Source: an uncultured Clostridia bacterium (GTDB lineage Bacteria; Bacillota; Clostridia; TANB77; CAG-508). From it: a DNA stretch of 49,213 nt. The notes beneath the pieces are model-generated. The model was not told the DNA's origin and did no database searches. It worked only from the letters and a program-made list of their open reading frames with translations. A program made the translations under genes and the position numbers. The stretch covers positions 1 to 49,213 of the forward strand of contig CAKPSX010000010.1 of the NCBI GenBank assembly GCA_934184665.1, in the 5' to 3' direction. Numbering within the stretch: position 1 is the first letter of the stretch; the number at the start of each line of letters is the position of its first letter. Below, piece by piece: positions 7,644-17,271 of this stretch.

Positions 7644-8894
7644 TTAGTAAAAAAATATAGATTCTAAATTATAAATGTAATTTTTAAGCATTTCTGAGTA
7701 AAAATCAGTAAAACTTTTTTTATAAATCGGATGTGCATTTGTAATATTTAGTGTTAAAACATTTTTATTATTAATGCTAACTGCAATATACCCAATCTTA
7801 GAACCAGCTGAAAGTGGAGCTTTTAGATTGTTATTACAGTATATATATATGCAAACATTATCTGAAAAATTACAATTAACTGGTAAAAAATCATATGGAA
7901 GTTCATCATATTTTATATCAATTGTATTACTAATTCCTTTTGAAATATTGAAACTACTTTTATTACAAGATTTCCAATTTTCGAATTCAGTATTAATCAT
8001 ATCTTTTATATTTACAAGCTTAAAGTTACTAAAAACATATTCAATTAATTTAACACTATCTCTTGTTCTATCTTTTTTAGTATCTGCACCTAAGACAATA
8101 CATATTATATCCATGTTATTTCTTTTAACAGAAGTTACAAGACAACGGTTTGCACCATTTGTAAAGCCCGTTTTAACTCCATAAACTCCATCAAGAACAC
8201 CCAAAAGTTCATTTGTGTTTGATAATGACTTAGGGTATCCATTAATACTAATAGTATAATTCTTAGTTGATACTAATCCCATAAATGTTTTATTTTTTAA
8301 TGCATAATCTGTTATTTTGGCCAGTTCATATGCTGTTGTATAATGCTCATCATCATCTAATCCATGAGGTGTTACAAAATGTGAATTACTTAATCCAAGC
8401 TCAGAACATTTATTGTTCATTAAGTTTGCAAAACCTTCGATATCACCTCCTGTATGCTCTGCAAGAGCAACAGCTGCATCGTTTCCGGAACATAATAATA
8501 AACCATAAAGAAGATTCAATACAGAAATTTTATCATCTGTATGAAGCCCTAATCTAGAACCACCAGTATTAGCGGATTTTGAGGAAATTGTTACAATATC
8601 ATCCAATTTAGAGTTTTCTAAAACAATAATTGCAGTCATGATTTTAGTTGTCGAAGCCATTTTTCGTTTTTCATTTTCATTTTTTCCAAACAAAACAGAG
8701 CCAGATGCTCTATCATAGACAATTGCTGCTCTTGAATCTATAATAGGCTCTGTAGAAGCAGGACTTGATGACTCTATAAAATCAAAAATATCAGAATCAT
8801 TTTCAAATAATTCATCATCTGCAAAAACAGCATAATTAATTGAAAATATACATAAAAATGCTACAACACAAATGGAAAATTTATAAATATTCAC
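7644..8894 (-). CDS. dacF: D-alanyl-D-alanine carboxypeptidase, DacF/PBP5 type
   Basis: 416 residues. The signal peptide (about residues 1-25, ending in NYAVFA) is followed by a linker and the S11 peptidase domain. All three active-site motifs are visible: STTK (SxxK), SGN in LLCSGNDAA, and KTG in GVKTGFTNGA. A smaller C-terminal region follows, as in PBP5-like enzymes. It trims the terminal D-Ala from peptidoglycan stem peptides outside the membrane. DacF and DacB versions act in spore cortex formation, and the window contains other sporulation genes, but a vegetative DacA role is equally possible. The start is GTG at 8894, chosen because GGAGGA lies 7 bases upstream on the minus strand. Confidence 0.9.
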   Translation of the reverse strand: MNIYKFSICVVAFLCIFSINYAVFADDELFENDSDIFDFIESSSPASTEPIIDSRAAIVYDRASGSVLFGKNENEKRKMASTTKIMTAIIVLENSKLDDIVTISSKSANTGGSRLGLHTDDKISVLNLLYGLLLCSGNDAAVALAEHTGGDIEGFANLMNNKCSELGLSNSHFVTPHGLDDDEHYTTAYELAKITDYALKNKTFMGLVSTKNYTISINGYPKSLSNTNELLGVLDGVYGVKTGFTNGANRCLVTSVKRNNMDIICIVLGADTKKDRTRDSVKLIEYVFSNFKLVNIKDMINTEFENWKSCNKSSFNISKGISNTIDIKYDELPYDFLPVNCNFSDNVCIYIYCNNNLKAPLSAGSKIGYIAVSINNKNVLTLNITNAHPIYKKSFTDFYSEMLKNYIYNLESIFFY

Positions 8895-8975
8895 AACTTA
8901 TCCTCCAAAATTAAGATTAATAATAAAATATATATAAAATAACAAAAAAATATTACACTAATTAGTAAAAAAACA

Positions 8976-9004
8976 TTGATTTTATCGCCCAAAAGAAGTA
9001 TAAT
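8976..9004 (+). promoter_or_regulatory. Promoter of the large repeat-containing surface protein gene
   Basis: TTGATT (8976-8981), a 17-base spacer and a perfect TATAAT (8999-9004), 41 bases before the start codon, in the divergent space between dacF and the surface protein gene. Confidence 0.75.
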
Positions 9005-9045
9005 ATATTATGTATGAGATTGTAAATATAGAAAGGATGTTTATA

Positions 9046-12000
9046 ATGAAATTAAAGAAAACAAGTTTAATTATATTAATAGTAACAGTGTTAGCAATAT
9101 TATTAGGTTACATTGTTAGTTATGCAAATGACGGAACAATATATGTAAACTTACAAAGACTTAATCTAAATGGAGTAGGATATTCTAAAGGAAGTGATTC
9201 CAAGTATTCTGAAGTTGTATGGGATATAAGAACATATAATTCAAAAAGTGCAAGTGATGTAAGTGCAAAACAAAGAAACTTATATTGTATAAAGGGAGAT
9301 TATTCAGCAACATGGGGCGGAGATAATGGAAATCATAATACAATAGTAGAATATAATCTTTCATATGACTTCCAAAAAGATAGAAATAAATTAATCAATT
9401 TATTATCAAATGGAAATGATGCAAACAAAGTAATTCTTGATTTATTAGATTCAAATAAATATTATAGAGAATTACTATGGATTTTTGATAATACATATAG
9501 TGAGGGTCAATCAATAACAGATTATTTGGCAAATATGTATGGCGCAACATATTCTTATGATGAAGAATATACACCACATAACTTTGACTTTGATGATGGT
9601 AGAACAGTTGCAGTTAGCACATTATTAACAAGTGATGATATAAAAGCAGTTGAAAAATTAGCAATATGGTATTTTACAAATTATAAATTGGACGGAAACG
9701 AAGGATTCAAAAACTATTTATTAAACATTACAACTGATGGAACATCATACTATGAATTACCTGATGATAGAAAAAAATTGGCATCATTGCTATATGACTC
9801 AATAATAAAAAATGCACAAGCAAATGCAAGTAAATATACAGAACAAAATGGATATCAATTAGATGCTACAGCTGAAATTGATGTATCAGATTTACAAAAA
9901 AATGGTGACAAATATGTATTAAACTCAAAAAGAGTTGGAACAAAAAATGTGTTAGGACCAATAAAAATTAAATCAGGTTCATGTACAAATATAACATTAA
10001 AAGTAACAGACGAAAGTGGAAAAGAAATAAATTATACATTTGCAGATGCAAATGGGGCAACAATAAATAATACAACACTAAAAGATCAAATAGGAAAAAC
10101 AGGTGGTTTCTATATTAGTGTTGATAGAGGAAATGAAAAAGAAATAAACCTTGATTTTGGAATAACAAGTCAAAGAACAAAGAAAACATTATGGCTACAA
10201 GGAACAGAAACAACAAATGCAATAACATTAAATGCAGAACAACCATTAGTAGAAGTTACAAATACACCTGAAACAGTAACAACAAAATTAGTTGCAAATA
10301 CAGATGAGTTTGACTTAGCTTTAAGGAAATATATAACAGAAGTTAATGGTAAACAATTAACAGATAAAAGATTACCAAATATTTCAACAGATACTTTAAA
10401 AACAGGAACAACAGCAACATATAATCATAGAAAAGACCCTGTTGTTATAAAAGAAAATGATGTGGTTACATATTCTATAACAATATATAATGAAGGAAAT
10501 AAAACAGGATATGCAAGTCAAGTAATAGACCAATTACCAACAGGACTTATAAATTCTACAGAAAATGCAAATACAATAACATCAAAAGATAAATCAGGTA
10601 AAGATAGAAATACATATAAATTATCATATAACACAACATTAAATACATTAACATTTGATATTGTAAATACAACAGAAGCTCCTGCAAAAAGCTTATCAGC
10701 ATATTCTGAACAAAGTGGATTAGATTATGAAACAATTACAATAAAATGTAAAGTTGTTGAACAACCAGATACAAAAAATCAAAAAATATTAACAAATGTA
10801 GCTTGGATAAATGCAGCATATGATTCAGAGGCTGGCAAAGTTGCAGTAGATAGAGATTCACAACCAGAAACAAAACCAAATGTTAATAAAGGAAATATGG
10901 AAAACTATAAAGGTAAAACAGATAATAAATCAGATTTATCAGATAAAAATAATTTCTACAAAGGTGAACAAGATGATGATGATTTTGAAAAATTAGTTTT
11001 AATGCCAGAAATAAAAAAATTCGATTTAGCATTATTTAAACATATAGCAGCAATTAGTAAAGACCAAACAATAGAAGACGGAGAATATATCACAGACAAT
11101 GGTAAAATTGATGGAACATATTTAAGAGCACCAGTAGTAAAATCAATAGAAAATGGAAAAGTAGTTTATGAAGAAGATTCAAAAGAAGCGCTAACAGTTG
11201 AGGAAGGTGACTATGTATTATATACAATAAGAGTATATAATGAAGGCGAAATAAATGGATATGCAAGTAAAATCAAAGATACATTACCAATAGGCCTTGA
11301 ATTTGTAAGTAATAATGAAGAATATAATGGTATATGGGATTTAGAAGGATATGACAGTGATGGCAGACAAGTTGTTTCAACAACATGGTATGCAAAAGGT
11401 CAAGGAGCAGAGCTAAATTCAGTACCAGGTGATGCAAACTATACAGCAAACTTATTAAAGGCATTAAAACCAACAGAGGCAATAAGTGATGAAAATCCAG
11501 ATTACTTAGATGCACAAATACTATGTAAAGTAGTAGAAAAAGAAACATCAAATAGAGTTTTAGTAAATTATGCACAAATATCTGATGATAGTGATGAAGA
11601 TGGAAATCCAGTAGATGATATAGATTCTACACCTGATAAATGGATTGATGGTGATGATGATCAAGACATAGAAAGAATTAAATTACAATGTTTCGACTTA
11701 TCATTAAGAAAATTCATAACACAAGTAAATGGAAAAGACTTAAAAGATTCAAATGGAAAATATACTAGAGAACCAGTAGTTGATGTAACAGGTTTAGCTA
11801 ATGGTACATCTACAACAGCAACATATACACATACAAAGAAACCAGTAAGTCTTCAAAAAGGAGACAAAGTAGTATATACAATAAGAGTATATAATGAAGG
11901 AGATATCAAAGGTTTTGCAAGTGAAGTAACAGATTATTTACCACCATATTTAACATATGTAACTGATAGTGAAATAAATCAAAAATATGGATGGACAATA

Positions 12001-13542
12001 TCAGAAGATGGTAGAAAAGCAGTTACAACATATTTAAAAGATGAAGAACTACAAGGATTTGATGGAGAAAAACTAGATTATAAAGATGTACAAATCGAAT
12101 GTGCTATAGCTGATAATGCACCAGTAAAACAAAATATAACAAACATTGCAGAAATATCAGAATATAAATATAATGGCAATGTTGTAGTAAAAGATATAGA
12201 CTCAACAGCTGATAATATGGAATCAGGAAACTATCTACCTAAAGATGAAGATTTACCAGGATATAAAGATAGTGAAATGGATAAAACATATATACCAGGA
12301 AATGAAGATGATGATGACTTTGAAAAAGTTTATATAAAAGACTTTGACTTAGCATTAAGAAAATTCATAACACAAGTTGGAAATAATGAAGTAACAACAA
12401 GAATACCACAAGTTAAAAATGACAATGGTAAAATCACATATGAACATCCAAAAGAAGCTTTAACAGTACACGTTGGAGATGTGGTAACATACACAATCAG
12501 AATATATAATGAAGGCGAGATATCAGGATATGCAAATGTAGTATCAGATGATATTCCAGAATACCTTGAATATTTACCAGAAGAATCAACAAATGTTAAA
12601 TATATGTGGAAAATGTATGATGAAAATGGAAATGAAACTGATAAAGCTGAAAATGCAAAAAGAATAAAAACAGAATATCTATCAAAAGAAAATGGAGAAA
12701 ATAATTTAATAAAAGCATTTGATGGAAAAATATTAGACTACAAAGATATTAAAGTAGCATTTAAAGTAAAAGATCCAAATTCAAATACATATATAATAAC
12801 AAACCATGCACAAATATCTGATGATACAGACGAAAATGGAAAACCAATAGATGACAAAGACTCTGAAACAGATAAATGGAATGACGGTGAAGATGATCAA
12901 GATATAGAAAATATCAAAGTAGAATACTTTGACTTAGCATTACTAAAATATGTAACAAAAGTTATTGTTGAAGAAAATGGAAAACAAAGTATAACAGAAA
13001 CAGGCTATAATGGATTAGAAGATCCAGAACCAGTTGTAAAAGTTGAATTACACAGAAAGAAATTAAGTGATGTAATAGTTAAATTCGGATATGGCATAAA
13101 AATAACAAATGAAGGTGACATACCAGGATATGCTACAGAGATAACAGATTATATACCAGAAGGACTTAAATTCGTTGCAGCAGATAACCCAAACTGGACG
13201 GATGAAGGAAATAATGTAATTTCAACAAGACAATTAGAAGGAACTTTATTACAACCAGGAGAAAGTGCAACAGTGGAAGTTATCCTAACATGGATAAATG
13301 GTGCAGATAATCTAGCAGAAAAAACAAATACAGCAGAAATATCAGAAGATAAAAATGAGTATGATGTACCTGATAGAGATTCAACACCAGATAACCAAAT
13401 ACCTGGAGAAGATGATATAGATATTGCAAAAGTAATATTAACAATAGCAACAGGTGGACCAAAAACATATATAACATTAACATTAGGATTATTGTCAATA
13501 GTACTAGTAGGAGTTGCATTAATAAAAAAATATGTAATTTAA
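9046..13542 (+). CDS. Large cell-surface adhesin-like protein: degenerate thioester-like domain plus five DUF11-type repeats
   Basis: 1498 residues. A signal peptide or anchor helix (about 6-26) precedes an N-terminal domain resembling thioester (TQXA) adhesin domains: Cys81 in LYCIKGDY and the helix AVEKLAIWYF near residue 203. In thioester domains a Gln stands where Glu203 is here, so bond formation is doubtful. Five DUF11-like repeats begin at FDLALRKYI (about residue 422) and recur four more times, each with an I-x-I/V-YNEG strand (TNEG in the last) and a GYA/GFA turn. Acidic linkers such as DDDFEK join them. The C terminus has TGGPKTYI, a hydrophobic helix and KKYVI, but no LPXTG. I chose the ATG at 9046 over an upstream in-frame start because GAAAGGA precedes it and the signal peptide then begins cleanly. 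Confidence 0.8.
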   Translation: MKLKKTSLIILIVTVLAILLGYIVSYANDGTIYVNLQRLNLNGVGYSKGSDSKYSEVVWDIRTYNSKSASDVSAKQRNLYCIKGDYSATWGGDNGNHNTIVEYNLSYDFQKDRNKLINLLSNGNDANKVILDLLDSNKYYRELLWIFDNTYSEGQSITDYLANMYGATYSYDEEYTPHNFDFDDGRTVAVSTLLTSDDIKAVEKLAIWYFTNYKLDGNEGFKNYLLNITTDGTSYYELPDDRKKLASLLYDSIIKNAQANASKYTEQNGYQLDATAEIDVSDLQKNGDKYVLNSKRVGTKNVLGPIKIKSGSCTNITLKVTDESGKEINYTFADANGATINNTTLKDQIGKTGGFYISVDRGNEKEINLDFGITSQRTKKTLWLQGTETTNAITLNAEQPLVEVTNTPETVTTKLVANTDEFDLALRKYITEVNGKQLTDKRLPNISTDTLKTGTTATYNHRKDPVVIKENDVVTYSITIYNEGNKTGYASQVIDQLPTGLINSTENANTITSKDKSGKDRNTYKLSYNTTLNTLTFDIVNTTEAPAKSLSAYSEQSGLDYETITIKCKVVEQPDTKNQKILTNVAWINAAYDSEAGKVAVDRDSQPETKPNVNKGNMENYKGKTDNKSDLSDKNNFYKGEQDDDDFEKLVLMPEIKKFDLALFKHIAAISKDQTIEDGEYITDNGKIDGTYLRAPVVKSIENGKVVYEEDSKEALTVEEGDYVLYTIRVYNEGEINGYASKIKDTLPIGLEFVSNNEEYNGIWDLEGYDSDGRQVVSTTWYAKGQGAELNSVPGDANYTANLLKALKPTEAISDENPDYLDAQILCKVVEKETSNRVLVNYAQISDDSDEDGNPVDDIDSTPDKWIDGDDDQDIERIKLQCFDLSLRKFITQVNGKDLKDSNGKYTREPVVDVTGLANGTSTTATYTHTKKPVSLQKGDKVVYTIRVYNEGDIKGFASEVTDYLPPYLTYVTDSEINQKYGWTISEDGRKAVTTYLKDEELQGFDGEKLDYKDVQIECAIADNAPVKQNITNIAEISEYKYNGNVVVKDIDSTADNMESGNYLPKDEDLPGYKDSEMDKTYIPGNEDDDDFEKVYIKDFDLALRKFITQVGNNEVTTRIPQVKNDNGKITYEHPKEALTVHVGDVVTYTIRIYNEGEISGYANVVSDDIPEYLEYLPEESTNVKYMWKMYDENGNETDKAENAKRIKTEYLSKENGENNLIKAFDGKILDYKDIKVAFKVKDPNSNTYIITNHAQISDDTDENGKPIDDKDSETDKWNDGEDDQDIENIKVEYFDLALLKYVTKVIVEENGKQSITETGYNGLEDPEPVVKVELHRKKLSDVIVKFGYGIKITNEGDIPGYATEITDYIPEGLKFVAADNPNWTDEGNNVISTRQLEGTLLQPGESATVEVILTWINGADNLAEKTNTAEISEDKNEYDVPDRDSTPDNQIPGEDDIDIAKVILTIATGGPKTYITLTLGLLSIVLVGVALIKKYVI
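10309..13440 (+). repeat. Five tandem protein-domain repeats inside the surface protein gene
   Basis: Units begin at about 10309, 11020, 11692, 12343 and 12928, each opening with a Phe-Asp-Leu-(Ala/Ser)-Leu-(Arg/Phe/Leu)-Lys codon series. Spacings are about 711, 672, 651 and 585 bases, so units differ in length and are diverged rather than recently amplified. Linkers rich in GAT/GAA codons separate them. Intramolecular isopeptide bonds, as in related domains, are possible but not shown. Confidence 0.75.
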
Positions 13543-13563
13543 AAAGTATTTGATATAAAAAAC

Positions 13564-13593
13564 AAAGCATGTAAGCTTTAGCTTACATGCTTT
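13564..13593 (+). terminator. Terminator of the surface protein gene
   Basis: AAAGCATGTAAGC (13564-13576) pairs perfectly with GCTTACATGCTTT (13581-13593) across a 4-base loop, followed by ATTCTT. Confidence 0.85.
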
Positions 13594-13657
13594 ATTCTTA
13601 TGGTTTAAAAAGCAAAAAATATAACTAACTAAATACCACAATTGTTGAAGAAATTTG

Positions 13658-13686
13658 TTTACAACTAAAAAACCTTATGGTATAAT
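13658..13686 (+). promoter_or_regulatory. Promoter of the Ig-like membrane protein / GGDEF gene pair
   Basis: TTTACA (13658-13663), a 17-base spacer and a perfect TATAAT (13681-13686), 37 bases before the start codon. Confidence 0.75.
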
Positions 13687-13723
13687 TTAAAATGGAGTAA
13701 TAATTAAACAATGGGGTGATATT

Positions 13724-14662
13724 GTGAATCAAATATTAATGACTGGAAGCAAAGAATGGCAAGAACCTAGAAATACAATAAATCCAGTAAAAACAAAAAA
13801 ATTAGTAAAAATAAATTCAATAGTAATAATTTATGCAATTGGCGCTATTTTGTTAGGAATATGTCTAATTGCAGGTAGTATATATGCTAAAGGAAAAATA
13901 AATGAAACAGTAAAAGCAAATGCAAAACCTACTGTGGAGATAAATAGAAATGATGATACAAATACAATAGATATAGAAGTTTCTCATATTAGAGGAATAA
14001 AAGAAATAAGATATAAATGGAATAATGAAGCAGAAGAAATAATAAATGGTAATAATCAAAAAACAATAAAACAAACAATCCCATTAATAGGAGGTCAAAA
14101 TACCTTAACAGTAAGTGTTACAGAAGAAAACGGTCAAACAGTTTCATACAAAAATACATATACAGTAGCCAATTTACCTGAAATAGAATTAAGTTCAGTT
14201 TCAAATGGAATAAAAATAACAGTATCAAGTAAAGAAAATTTAAGTACAGTAAAATATAAATGGGATGATGGTGAAGAACAAAATATTGACGTTACTGAAA
14301 ATCAATATGAAGGAATAATAAATGCACCAGGGGGAAAACATACACTAGAAGTTGAAGCAATAGACACAAAAGGAAATAAAGGATTGAAAACACAAGCGGT
14401 TGTAGGAGATACAGCACCAACAGTTACAATAAAAGCACAAATTATAGATGGTAAGAAAATGTTTGTAATAGATGCAGAAGATGATATTGGAATATCAAAT
14501 GTTGAGATTACTTTAAATGATAATGTAATAGAACAAGCTGATGTTAATGACAAAACATATCATAAAGAAGTTGAAATATTGACAGGAGAAAATAAAATAT
14601 TAGTAAAAGCATATAATGTAAACAATCTAGAGGCTAAAAAGGGAGCAAAATATAATAATTAA
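13724..14662 (+). CDS. Single-pass membrane protein with Ig-like extracellular repeats
   Basis: 312 residues. A polar cytoplasmic head of about 30 residues precedes one transmembrane helix (about 34-55, IVIIYAIGAILLGICLIAGS). Outside are about three beta-rich, Ig-like units with spaced YKW(D/N) and GG-x-(N/K/H)-T-L patterns, and the motif DTAPTVTI that often opens bacterial Ig-like domains. No enzyme motif is seen. It is followed by the GGDEF gene after 15 bases, so the two may form an operon. The start is GTG at 13724 with GGGGTG 8 bases upstream. Function unknown; a cell-surface or envelope-sensing role is inference. Confidence 0.6.
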   Translation: MNQILMTGSKEWQEPRNTINPVKTKKLVKINSIVIIYAIGAILLGICLIAGSIYAKGKINETVKANAKPTVEINRNDDTNTIDIEVSHIRGIKEIRYKWNNEAEEIINGNNQKTIKQTIPLIGGQNTLTVSVTEENGQTVSYKNTYTVANLPEIELSSVSNGIKITVSSKENLSTVKYKWDDGEEQNIDVTENQYEGIINAPGGKHTLEVEAIDTKGNKGLKTQAVVGDTAPTVTIKAQIIDGKKMFVIDAEDDIGISNVEITLNDNVIEQADVNDKTYHKEVEILTGENKILVKAYNVNNLEAKKGAKYNN

Positions 14663-14677
14663 TAGGGAGAAATATGA

Positions 14678-15604
14678 ATGGTACAAGAAATATATATAAT
14701 TGATAATGACGAATCTTCATTACCTATATTTAATCAATTATTTAAAAAAGAAAATGAATTTAAGTTTATAGGAGTAAAAACGGAACAAATAAATATTGCG
14801 TTAAAAAATATTCCATTTTTAATTATAATAAATGAAGATTCAATTGACAGAGATGTTGCGGAACTTTGCAGAAGAATAAGAACAGATGAAGATAACAAAA
14901 TAACACCAATAATTGTAGTATCATCTAATATAGATAGAAATCATAGATTAAATGTATTACGAGAATCTGTGGAATATTATATAAAAAAACCAGTAGATGC
15001 TGAATATTTATATTTTACAATAAAAAATTTAAACAGATTATTAAATATGAACAGAAGAATTAGTCCACTAACTGGATTACCAGGAAATGTACAAATACAT
15101 GCAGAATTAAAAAAGAGATTATCTAATGATGAAGAATTTTCAGTTTTATATTTAGATTTAGACAATTTCAAAGCATATAATGATGTATATGGATTTTTAA
15201 AGGGTGATCAAATAATTGAATTTACAGCACAAACAATTTTAAAATGCATACATAAGAGATTTCCAGAAAATTCATTTGTTGGACATATAGGTGGAGACGA
15301 TTTTATAGCAATTGTACCATCAACAGAAATAGATGATGTTTGTCAATCAATAATAGCGGCATATGATAGAGATGCAACAAGATTTTTTACAAAGGAGGAT
15401 TTAAAAAAAGGATATATTGAAGTTGAAAATAGAAGGGGAGTAGTAGAACAGTTTCCACTAACCTCTATATCAATAGGAGTTGTAGTTGTAGAAAAAAATA
15501 GATTCGAAAATATACTAGAGATAGGAGAATTAGGGGCACAAGTTAAACACATGGCTAAATCTATAATAGGAAGTAGTTATGCAGTTGATAGACGACAAAC
15601 ATAA
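14678..15604 (+). CDS. Receiver-like plus GGDEF domain protein (putative diguanylate cyclase)
   Basis: 308 residues. The N-terminal 120 residues have a response-regulator fold: acidic pair in IIDNDES and the KKPVD loop with the conserved Lys. At the phospho-acceptor position I read Asn52 (in IIINEDS), so phosphorylation may be lost. A GGDEF domain follows: LTGLPGN (about 131-137), DLDNFKAYND (about 160-169) and a variant signature GGDDF (205-209). This domain makes cyclic di-GMP from two GTP. The GGDDF variant may still be active, since the third acidic residue tolerates Asp or Glu. No inhibitory RxxD site is seen just upstream. No EAL or PilZ gene is adjacent. Confidence 0.8.
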   Translation: MVQEIYIIDNDESSLPIFNQLFKKENEFKFIGVKTEQINIALKNIPFLIIINEDSIDRDVAELCRRIRTDEDNKITPIIVVSSNIDRNHRLNVLRESVEYYIKKPVDAEYLYFTIKNLNRLLNMNRRISPLTGLPGNVQIHAELKKRLSNDEEFSVLYLDLDNFKAYNDVYGFLKGDQIIEFTAQTILKCIHKRFPENSFVGHIGGDDFIAIVPSTEIDDVCQSIIAAYDRDATRFFTKEDLKKGYIEVENRRGVVEQFPLTSISIGVVVVEKNRFENILEIGELGAQVKHMAKSIIGSSYAVDRRQT

Positions 15605-15614
15605 AATTTGTCGT
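15592..15614 (+). terminator. Weak hairpin at the end of the GGDEF gene
   Basis: ACGACAAA (15592-15599) pairs with TTTGTCGT (15607-15614). It overlaps the stop codon and is followed by only two more T residues, so attenuation or weak termination is possible. Confidence 0.4.
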
Positions 15615-15636
15615 TTCATAAAAAAGGAGAATTTAT

Positions 15637-16935
15637 ATGTTTATACAAATACTTATTTTAATAGTATTAATAGGAGTAAATGCTTTTTTCGCTGCTAGTG
15701 AAATAGCATTTATATCTTTAAATGATAATAAAATAGAAAAGCAAGCAAAAGAAGGAGATAAAAAAGCAAAACAAATAGAAAAAATGTTAGAAGCACCAAG
15801 CAAGTTTTTAGCAACAATACAAATAGGAATAACATTAGCAGGATTTTTATCAAGTGCTTTTGCATCAGATGCATTTGCAAGTAAACTTGCACCAATACTA
15901 AATAATGTGATACCAATAGGCATAGGAGTTTGGCAAAGTATTTCAATAATAATAATAACAATAATATTATCATTCTTTACATTAATATTTGGTGAATTAG
16001 TACCAAAAAGATTAGCAATGAAAAATTATGAAAAAATAGCTTATGGGTCAATAGGAGTAATAAGAGCAATATCAATAGCTACAGCCCCATTTGTAAAATT
16101 ACTAACAGTTACAACAAATTCAATATCAAAAATATTTGGAGTAACAGAAAATGATGAAGAAATTGTAACAGAAGAAGAGATCAAGATGATGGTTGATCAA
16201 GGAGAAGAAAAAGGAACAATTGAGGAAGAAGAAAAAGAACTTATAAATAATGTGTTTGAATTTAATGATATAACAGTATCAGAAATAATGACACATAGAA
16301 CAGATATGTTTGCTGTAGATATAAATATGGGAGCAGAAGAGCTGTTAGATGAAATCAAAAAAGACGATTGTAAACATAGTAGAATACCTGTATATGATGA
16401 AACAATAGATGAAATAAAGGGTGTTTTATATGTAAAAGATTTATTAATGAATATTAACAAGAAAACTTTTAAAATAAAAAACATAATGAAAGAAGCATAT
16501 TTTGTATCACAAAATAAACTTATAAATGAACTATTTAGGGAGCTACAAAAAAATAAAAAACAAATAGCAATAATAGTTGACGAATATGGAGGAACAGCAG
16601 GATTAATCACAATGGAGGATATTTTGGAAGAAATCTTTGGAGATATTTATGATGAATATGATGAAATCGAGCAAGAATATGAAAAAATAGATGACAAAAC
16701 ATATATAATATCAGGAAGTATGCCAATATATGATGTAAATAAATTATTAAATGCAAATATTCCAGAAGGGGACTATGACACATTATCAGGTTATTTACAA
16801 GAAGAATTAGGTAGAATTCCAAAAGATGATGAAAAAGACACAATAATAGAAACAAAAGAATTAATTTTTAAAATCGAAGAATATGAAGATAAAAGAATAT
16901 TAAAAGTAAAAGTATGCAAAGTTGCAGAACAATAG
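15637..16935 (+). CDS. CNNM/CorC (hemolysin C) family membrane protein with CBS domains
   Basis: 432 residues. The N-terminal DUF21/CNNM domain has three to four hydrophobic segments (about 1-20, 60-80, 95-125, 135-150) and the conserved FGELVPKRLA motif. Then come a CBS pair (about 205-330, with SEIMTHRTDM and the second CBS around IVDEYGGTAGLIT) and a C-terminal CorC_HlyC domain (about 345-428, including GDYDTLSGYLQEELGRIP). These proteins are implicated in magnesium or cobalt efflux; the hemolysin name is historical. The gene matters for reading the locus: part of its 3' end is duplicated at 35160-35195. Confidence 0.92.
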   Translation: MFIQILILIVLIGVNAFFAASEIAFISLNDNKIEKQAKEGDKKAKQIEKMLEAPSKFLATIQIGITLAGFLSSAFASDAFASKLAPILNNVIPIGIGVWQSISIIIITIILSFFTLIFGELVPKRLAMKNYEKIAYGSIGVIRAISIATAPFVKLLTVTTNSISKIFGVTENDEEIVTEEEIKMMVDQGEEKGTIEEEEKELINNVFEFNDITVSEIMTHRTDMFAVDINMGAEELLDEIKKDDCKHSRIPVYDETIDEIKGVLYVKDLLMNINKKTFKIKNIMKEAYFVSQNKLINELFRELQKNKKQIAIIVDEYGGTAGLITMEDILEEIFGDIYDEYDEIEQEYEKIDDKTYIISGSMPIYDVNKLLNANIPEGDYDTLSGYLQEELGRIPKDDEKDTIIETKELIFKIEEYEDKRILKVKVCKVAEQ

Positions 16936-17228
16936 AAATAAATAAATATATGTTTAAAAACTACTAAAAGAAAATAAATAAATATTAGATAAAAATAGAA
17001 ACATATAAAATAAGAAACTCTCATATAATTATAAAAAAAGTATGGGAGTTTTTTATATGATTGTTTTAAACAGAAAGAGAATTAATGTAATATTATTAAG
17101 TGTGTTTGTATCAATATTTGCATTTATATTAGTTACAGACAGAAAAGCAAGTGTTCCAACAGTTTCACTGCCAGTGTCAGGAAAGACAATAGTAATAGAT
17201 GCAGGACATGGAAAACCAGATGAAGGGG
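16801..17228 (+). repeat. Left copy of the duplicated target-site flank (CorC-gene tail to cwlD codon 57)
   Basis: The stretch 16967-17228 matches 35192-35451 closely. In the shared 187 coding bases from 17042 I count three differences, all silent. A further 36-base block in the 3' part of the CorC gene (16801-16836) matches 35160-35195 with a few differences. About 130 bases between these blocks (roughly 16837-16966) are missing from the right copy. The two copies enclose the accessory region. Confidence 0.85.
17015..17054 (+). terminator. Terminator hairpin overlapping the start of the truncated cwlD
   Basis: AAACTCTCATA (17015-17025) pairs with TATGGGAGTTT (17041-17051), followed by TTT. 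The right arm contains the GGGAG ribosome-binding site of cwlD, so the hairpin could both end the CorC transcript and mask cwlD translation. The same arrangement is present at 35236-35277. Confidence 0.65.
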
Positions 17229-17260
17229 ATTGCTTATTAACCCTAATAAATAATAACTAA
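17057..17260 (+). pseudogene. cwlD: Truncated cwlD fragment (first 57 codons) cut by the element insertion
   Basis: This is the 5' part of the amidase gene whose complete copy lies at 35280. It keeps the membrane anchor (about residues 9-26) and the first zinc ligand (His51 in IDAGHGKPDEG). It then runs into element DNA, which adds eleven unrelated codons before a TAA. The catalytic Glu and second His are missing, so it cannot be an active amidase. The short product (67 residues) could still be made and inserted in the membrane. The original start is ATG 17057, behind GGGAG. An upstream in-frame ATG at 17042 lies inside the hairpin. Confidence 0.85.
17216..17242 (+). other. attL-like junction, left end of element A
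   Basis: The 13-base core CCAGATGAAGGGG (17216-17228) is the point where the match to intact cwlD ends. Immediately inside the element is the P'-type arm TTATTAACC (17234-17242). It is the exact reverse complement of GGTTAATAA (32934-32942) beside the recombinase genes. This arm symmetry is expected for a large-serine-recombinase attP split by integration. The likely crossover dinucleotide is GA (17219-17220), judged from the centre of the arms. Confidence 0.7.
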
Positions 17261-17271
17261 TCTTATACAGC

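Noticed and set aside
10309..13440. Tandem nucleotide repeats as a CRISPR or satellite array
   Set aside because: The periodicity is 585-711 bases, diverged and in frame; it reflects protein domains.
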